From Clostridia bacterium (GTDB taxonomy: Bacteria > Bacillota_A > Clostridia > Christensenellales > Aristaeellaceae), in contig JAFWQM010000052.1 of assembly GCA_017509065.1 (NCBI GenBank), forward strand, positions 1 through 8,939: a stretch of 8,939 bases of DNA, in the 5' to 3' direction. Of this stretch, positions 6,461 to 8,939 are shown in pieces. The notes under the pieces are model-generated. The model saw only the letters and a program-made list of their open reading frames with translations. It made no database searches and had not been told where the DNA came from. The position numbers and the translations under genes were made by a program. The stretch's first letter is position 1, and each line of letters begins with the position of its first letter.

Positions 6461-8678
6461 CCGCCTGCTTGACTGAAATCCTGTCAAAACCGATCCCGTC
6501 TCCTGAGGCGTCGATTCCCACGCGGCCACAGATCAGGCCCATAGGATCGGTGAACGCGATCAGCTGAATTCGGTTTCCATTGATCATTTCCCATACGGTG
6601 ATCGTGTTTCCCGATACGCGGCAAATCAGATGGAGGGTTCCGGGCAGCGGCATTTGCAGCGTGGCGGCGGCCAGAGGCTTTTCACTGTACGCCTGCTTGC
6701 TCAGCTCGATCCTGCCGGGCAGCACGCGAACACAGTAGGCGTGACGGCCACAGCGCACCTGATGGGGATGCCAGGATTCTTTGCTGCTGCGCAGATAGAC
6801 GCATGCCCCGGCGTCCGGTGAACAGGGGTCCATGCGGATATCCGCTTCCGCCTCATAATCCCGCCACATGCCGCCGAAATAAGCTTCTCCATAGCCTTCG
6901 GCACAGGTATAGCCGCTGAACTTGCGGTTCATGCTGTTCTGCGCCTTATGGCCGATTACCCGCAGCGCGCCGCCCGTCACGTCGTTTCCGTTCATGATGA
7001 TTTCGGCAGGGACAAATTCATCCGCTTCCAGCGCATAAAACCGATCAATCACCGCGCCGCGGTCCGCCTGCACGGTCAGGACGCTTTCACCGGCTGGGAG
7101 TGTCATCACGCCTATATACCGCCTCTCCATGCCCTGGCCGTCGGATACGCCGCAGGATGGCGCGGAAAAAGAAACGCCGTTGATCCGCAGGTTCAGCGGC
7201 TCTTTTGATGCCTTGACCGTGCAGGCGACGTGGTATTTCCCTGCCTTCCATACGTTGATGGGCCAGGAAAGGGTCTGGCCCGGATGGATGACCGCCGATA
7301 CGCAGTTTTTCTCGCCTTCCGCCTCTTCGGCGCTTTCCAGGCAGTGATAAGCGTCGAAAGCGCCGGGGATATTCTTTGCGGCCCTTCCGTCCTCGCTTCC
7401 CTGGGCCACGTCGGAAAAGCCCATGAAGCCAGGCGCGAAATCATTGGAAAGGCCCATCCGGCCCCCGCCTAAGCAGGTGTCCGCCCGCAGAATCTCCAGG
7501 CCGTTCACATACAGGAACAGTTTTCCATCCCGCAGGGACGCTTTTACGCACAGCAAGGCACAGGGATCGCAGGCTACTGGAAGTTCTCCGTCAAATTCTC
7601 GCTTACCTTTCGCATCGGAGATCATGCAGCGCCATAAACCGCCCCGGCTGATTTGCAGTTCAATGCCATCTTCCCCGCTTTGAGAAAACACGGCCTTTCC
7701 GCTCTCAACCTTCAGCGTGCCGCACAGTTCGGCGGTATAAATATCTTCCGCCGCTTTGGGCAGCCAGCGGACGCCGTTTTCCGAAACCAGCCCTTCCCCG
7801 TCATAGCTTGCGCACACCGGCAGCCGGGGCGCATTCTGGTTCCACCAGCAGGCATTGGTATACATCCGGTCACCGTTGAAAAACAGCCGATCCATGCACA
7901 GGGAACGGTGATGGGGCCGGTTCCAGGCGTCCAAAATATTTTTGTGGTACACGATATACATCGTATCCATATCCGGTCCCACGCAGGTGGAGGAATGGCC
8001 CAGGGCGTGGTATTCATCCCGGGTTTCCAGCAGAAGCTGCTGTTCTTTCAGGGCGTAATACCCCCTGTCCGGTCTTTCATGGGACACGAAGTAATCCACA
8101 TGGTATCCCTTGCTGAGCACATGATTGCCCGTATCGGTGAGAAAATACCGTCCGTTCCGCTTGATCACCATGGGGCCTTCCGTCCAGTGAGCCAGGAAGC
8201 TGGCTTCGATCACCCGGCTGTGCACGTCGATAACGTCCGGCGTTGGCATATCGTGCACCCGAATGCCCTGGGCGCTGGCCCGGTAAAAGTATTCCTTCCC
8301 GTCGTCGTCCACGAACAGGCTGCCGTCGATGCCTAATCCATAGTTTTCACTGATCACCTCAAAGGGCCCCAGGGGGCTTTCCGCCCGCAGCAGATAATGG
8401 CCGCTGCCCTTGGGGGATGTGACCATATAGAATGTACCCTTCACATAGCAGACCTCCGGCGCGTAAGCCCCTTCGATCCGGGGGTCCTCACACACGTAGC
8501 CCGCGTAAGTGAATTCCATCATATCCCTGCTGATCCAGCACTTGATTCCCGGACCGTTTCCGTGGCTGGAACAGTAGAGATAATACTTTCCGTTGAACCG
8601 CGTAAGAAATGGGTCGCCGATTTCATGGCCGTCCCACAGATCGGTCAGGGGCCGGGGATTGCTGTATGTGCCGCTCAT
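6453..8678 (-). CDS. Multidomain GH43-family glycosidase with C-terminal beta-sandwich domains
   Basis: A 741-residue protein. Residues 1 to about 300 form a GH43-type five-bladed propeller. G-D-P-F places base D22, G-I-D-G-S-L places D118 (pKa modulator), and W-T-E-G-P places acid E167; A-L-G-H-S-S holds H228. GH43 enzymes are mostly arabinofuranosidases, xylosidases or galactosidases. About 310-430 look like a concanavalin/LamG-like sandwich (D-G-K-L-F-L-Y-V-N-G). About 440-560 resemble CBM6/CBM35 (G-K-Y-H-V, L-N-L-R-I-N-G, L-P-A-G-E-S). The last 130 residues form another sandwich-like domain. There is no signal peptide, which is unusual for a protein with binding modules. ATG 8678 is chosen because AAAAGG stands 8 nt before it; the GTG at 8687 overlaps the upstream stop and leaves no spacing. 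The exact sugar is not determinable. It lies between a GH2 and a GH32 gene in one operon. Confidence 0.85.
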   Translation of the reverse strand: MSGTYSNPRPLTDLWDGHEIGDPFLTRFNGKYYLYCSSHGNGPGIKCWISRDMMEFTYAGYVCEDPRIEGAYAPEVCYVKGTFYMVTSPKGSGHYLLRAESPLGPFEVISENYGLGIDGSLFVDDDGKEYFYRASAQGIRVHDMPTPDVIDVHSRVIEASFLAHWTEGPMVIKRNGRYFLTDTGNHVLSKGYHVDYFVSHERPDRGYYALKEQQLLLETRDEYHALGHSSTCVGPDMDTMYIVYHKNILDAWNRPHHRSLCMDRLFFNGDRMYTNACWWNQNAPRLPVCASYDGEGLVSENGVRWLPKAAEDIYTAELCGTLKVESGKAVFSQSGEDGIELQISRGGLWRCMISDAKGKREFDGELPVACDPCALLCVKASLRDGKLFLYVNGLEILRADTCLGGGRMGLSNDFAPGFMGFSDVAQGSEDGRAAKNIPGAFDAYHCLESAEEAEGEKNCVSAVIHPGQTLSWPINVWKAGKYHVACTVKASKEPLNLRINGVSFSAPSCGVSDGQGMERRYIGVMTLPAGESVLTVQADRGAVIDRFYALEADEFVPAEIIMNGNDVTGGALRVIGHKAQNSMNRKFSGYTCAEGYGEAYFGGMWRDYEAEADIRMDPCSPDAGACVYLRSSKESWHPHQVRCGRHAYCVRVLPGRIELSKQAYSEKPLAAATLQMPLPGTLHLICRVSGNTITVWEMINGNRIQLIAFTDPMGLICGRVGIDASGDGIGFDRISVKQADE

Positions 8679-8683
8679 ATCCG

Positions 8684-8939
8684 TCACCTTTTCAGATTGA
8701 TTTCCCGGATCTTATCGACGCTTGCTTTGGGATTGCGGTCCATGTCCAGCAGGCCGTTCACTTCCTGGAACACGTCCGTCAACTGGGTGTAGCAGTAACC
8801 CCGGAATCCGGGCATATGCTTGAAAGCCTGGGTGATGGCCTCAAAGCGCTGGAGGAAGCTTTCCTCATCCCGTACAGCGCCGTTGTAGCCCCAGTTTTCT
8901 CCGCCGGCGTCCTTCTGCATGGCGATGCCGCCGTATTCG
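8684..8939 (-). CDS. GH2-family glycosidase, C-terminal end (5' part outside window)
   Basis: About 84 residues of the C-terminus are visible, open to the right edge. They begin E-Y-G-G-I-A-M-Q-K-D and continue G-E-N-W-G-Y-N-G, then G-F-R-G-Y-C-Y-T-Q-L-T-D-V-F-Q-E-V-N-G-L. This is the characteristic end of the TIM barrel in GH2 beta-galactosidase/beta-glucuronidase-like enzymes: S-E-(F/Y)-G-G, where that Glu is the usual nucleophile, then Y-T-Q-L-x-D-V-x-x-E-x-N-G-L. The frame closes with a TGA at 8686-8684, 5 nt before the ATG of the GH43 gene, so the two are co-transcribed. Specificity (galactose, glucuronic acid, mannose) cannot be judged from the end alone. No C-terminal extra domain follows the barrel, so it belongs to the short GH2 type. 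Confidence 0.85.
   Translation of the reverse strand, partial: EYGGIAMQKDAGGENWGYNGAVRDEESFLQRFEAITQAFKHMPGFRGYCYTQLTDVFQEVNGLLDMDRNPKASVDKIREINLKR
8687..8692 (-). promoter_or_regulatory. Ribosome binding site AAAAGG of the GH43 gene
   Basis: On the minus strand AAAAGG is formed by the last sense codons of the GH2 gene and stands 8 nt before ATG 8678. It decides the start against the overlapping GTG at 8687 and couples the two genes. Confidence 0.6.

Noticed and set aside
7653..8336. A 227-codon plus-strand open frame opposite the GH43 propeller
   Set aside because: The minus strand carries the complete GH43 catalytic set here; the plus frame shows no motif and no ribosome site context.

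Overview
The window looks like a chromosomal piece of a fairly GC-rich Firmicute, probably a gut-type Clostridia. The basis is strong GGAGG-type ribosome sites, tightly packed carbohydrate operons and cytoplasmic glycosidases without signal peptides. Genus cannot be read from the sequence. It is an accessory carbohydrate-use region interrupted by a short AT-richer scar of decayed mobile DNA.

Layout. (1) Positions 1-3531, plus strand: a three-gene fructoside operon. It holds the 3' part of a divergent GH32 gene, a full GH32 gene of the sucrose-6-phosphate hydrolase/beta-fructofuranosidase type, and a PfkB-family fructokinase. Gaps are 10 and 3 nt, and a hairpin terminator follows at 3574-3610. 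(2) Positions 3589-4450: a graveyard of gene fragments. It contains a frameshifted piece of a Walker-A ATPase that reads like the TrlF/PHP-associated family (minus), the first 18 codons of a serine recombinase whose catalytic Ser is now Leu (plus), and a short broken reading frame of unknown origin (minus). (3) Positions 4452-5204, plus strand: a single SGNH/GDSL hydrolase gene with its own promoter; a perfect 17-bp palindrome covers the -10 box. (4) Positions 5228-8939, minus strand: a second glycoside operon, read GH2 (3' end only) -> GH43 with beta-sandwich accessory domains -> short GH32. Its junctions overlap or abut, and it converges on the SGNH gene with only 23 nt between stop codons.

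How the genes fit together. In the plus operon, the GH32 enzymes would release fructose from sucrose, sucrose-6-phosphate or fructo-oligosaccharides, and the fructokinase would phosphorylate it for glycolysis. No transporter or regulator is visible; either may lie upstream of the window. In the minus operon, a GH2, a GH43 and a GH32 enzyme made together in the cytoplasm suggest stepwise dismantling of a mixed oligosaccharide. The neighbouring SGNH hydrolase could remove an ester group from such a substrate, but that link rests only on proximity.

I saw no rRNA, tRNA, CRISPR array, intact insertion sequence or convincing riboswitch. The best candidates for something under-described are the GH2-GH43-GH32 cytoplasmic operon and the palindrome-controlled SGNH gene. 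I do not see clear evidence of an entirely new system.
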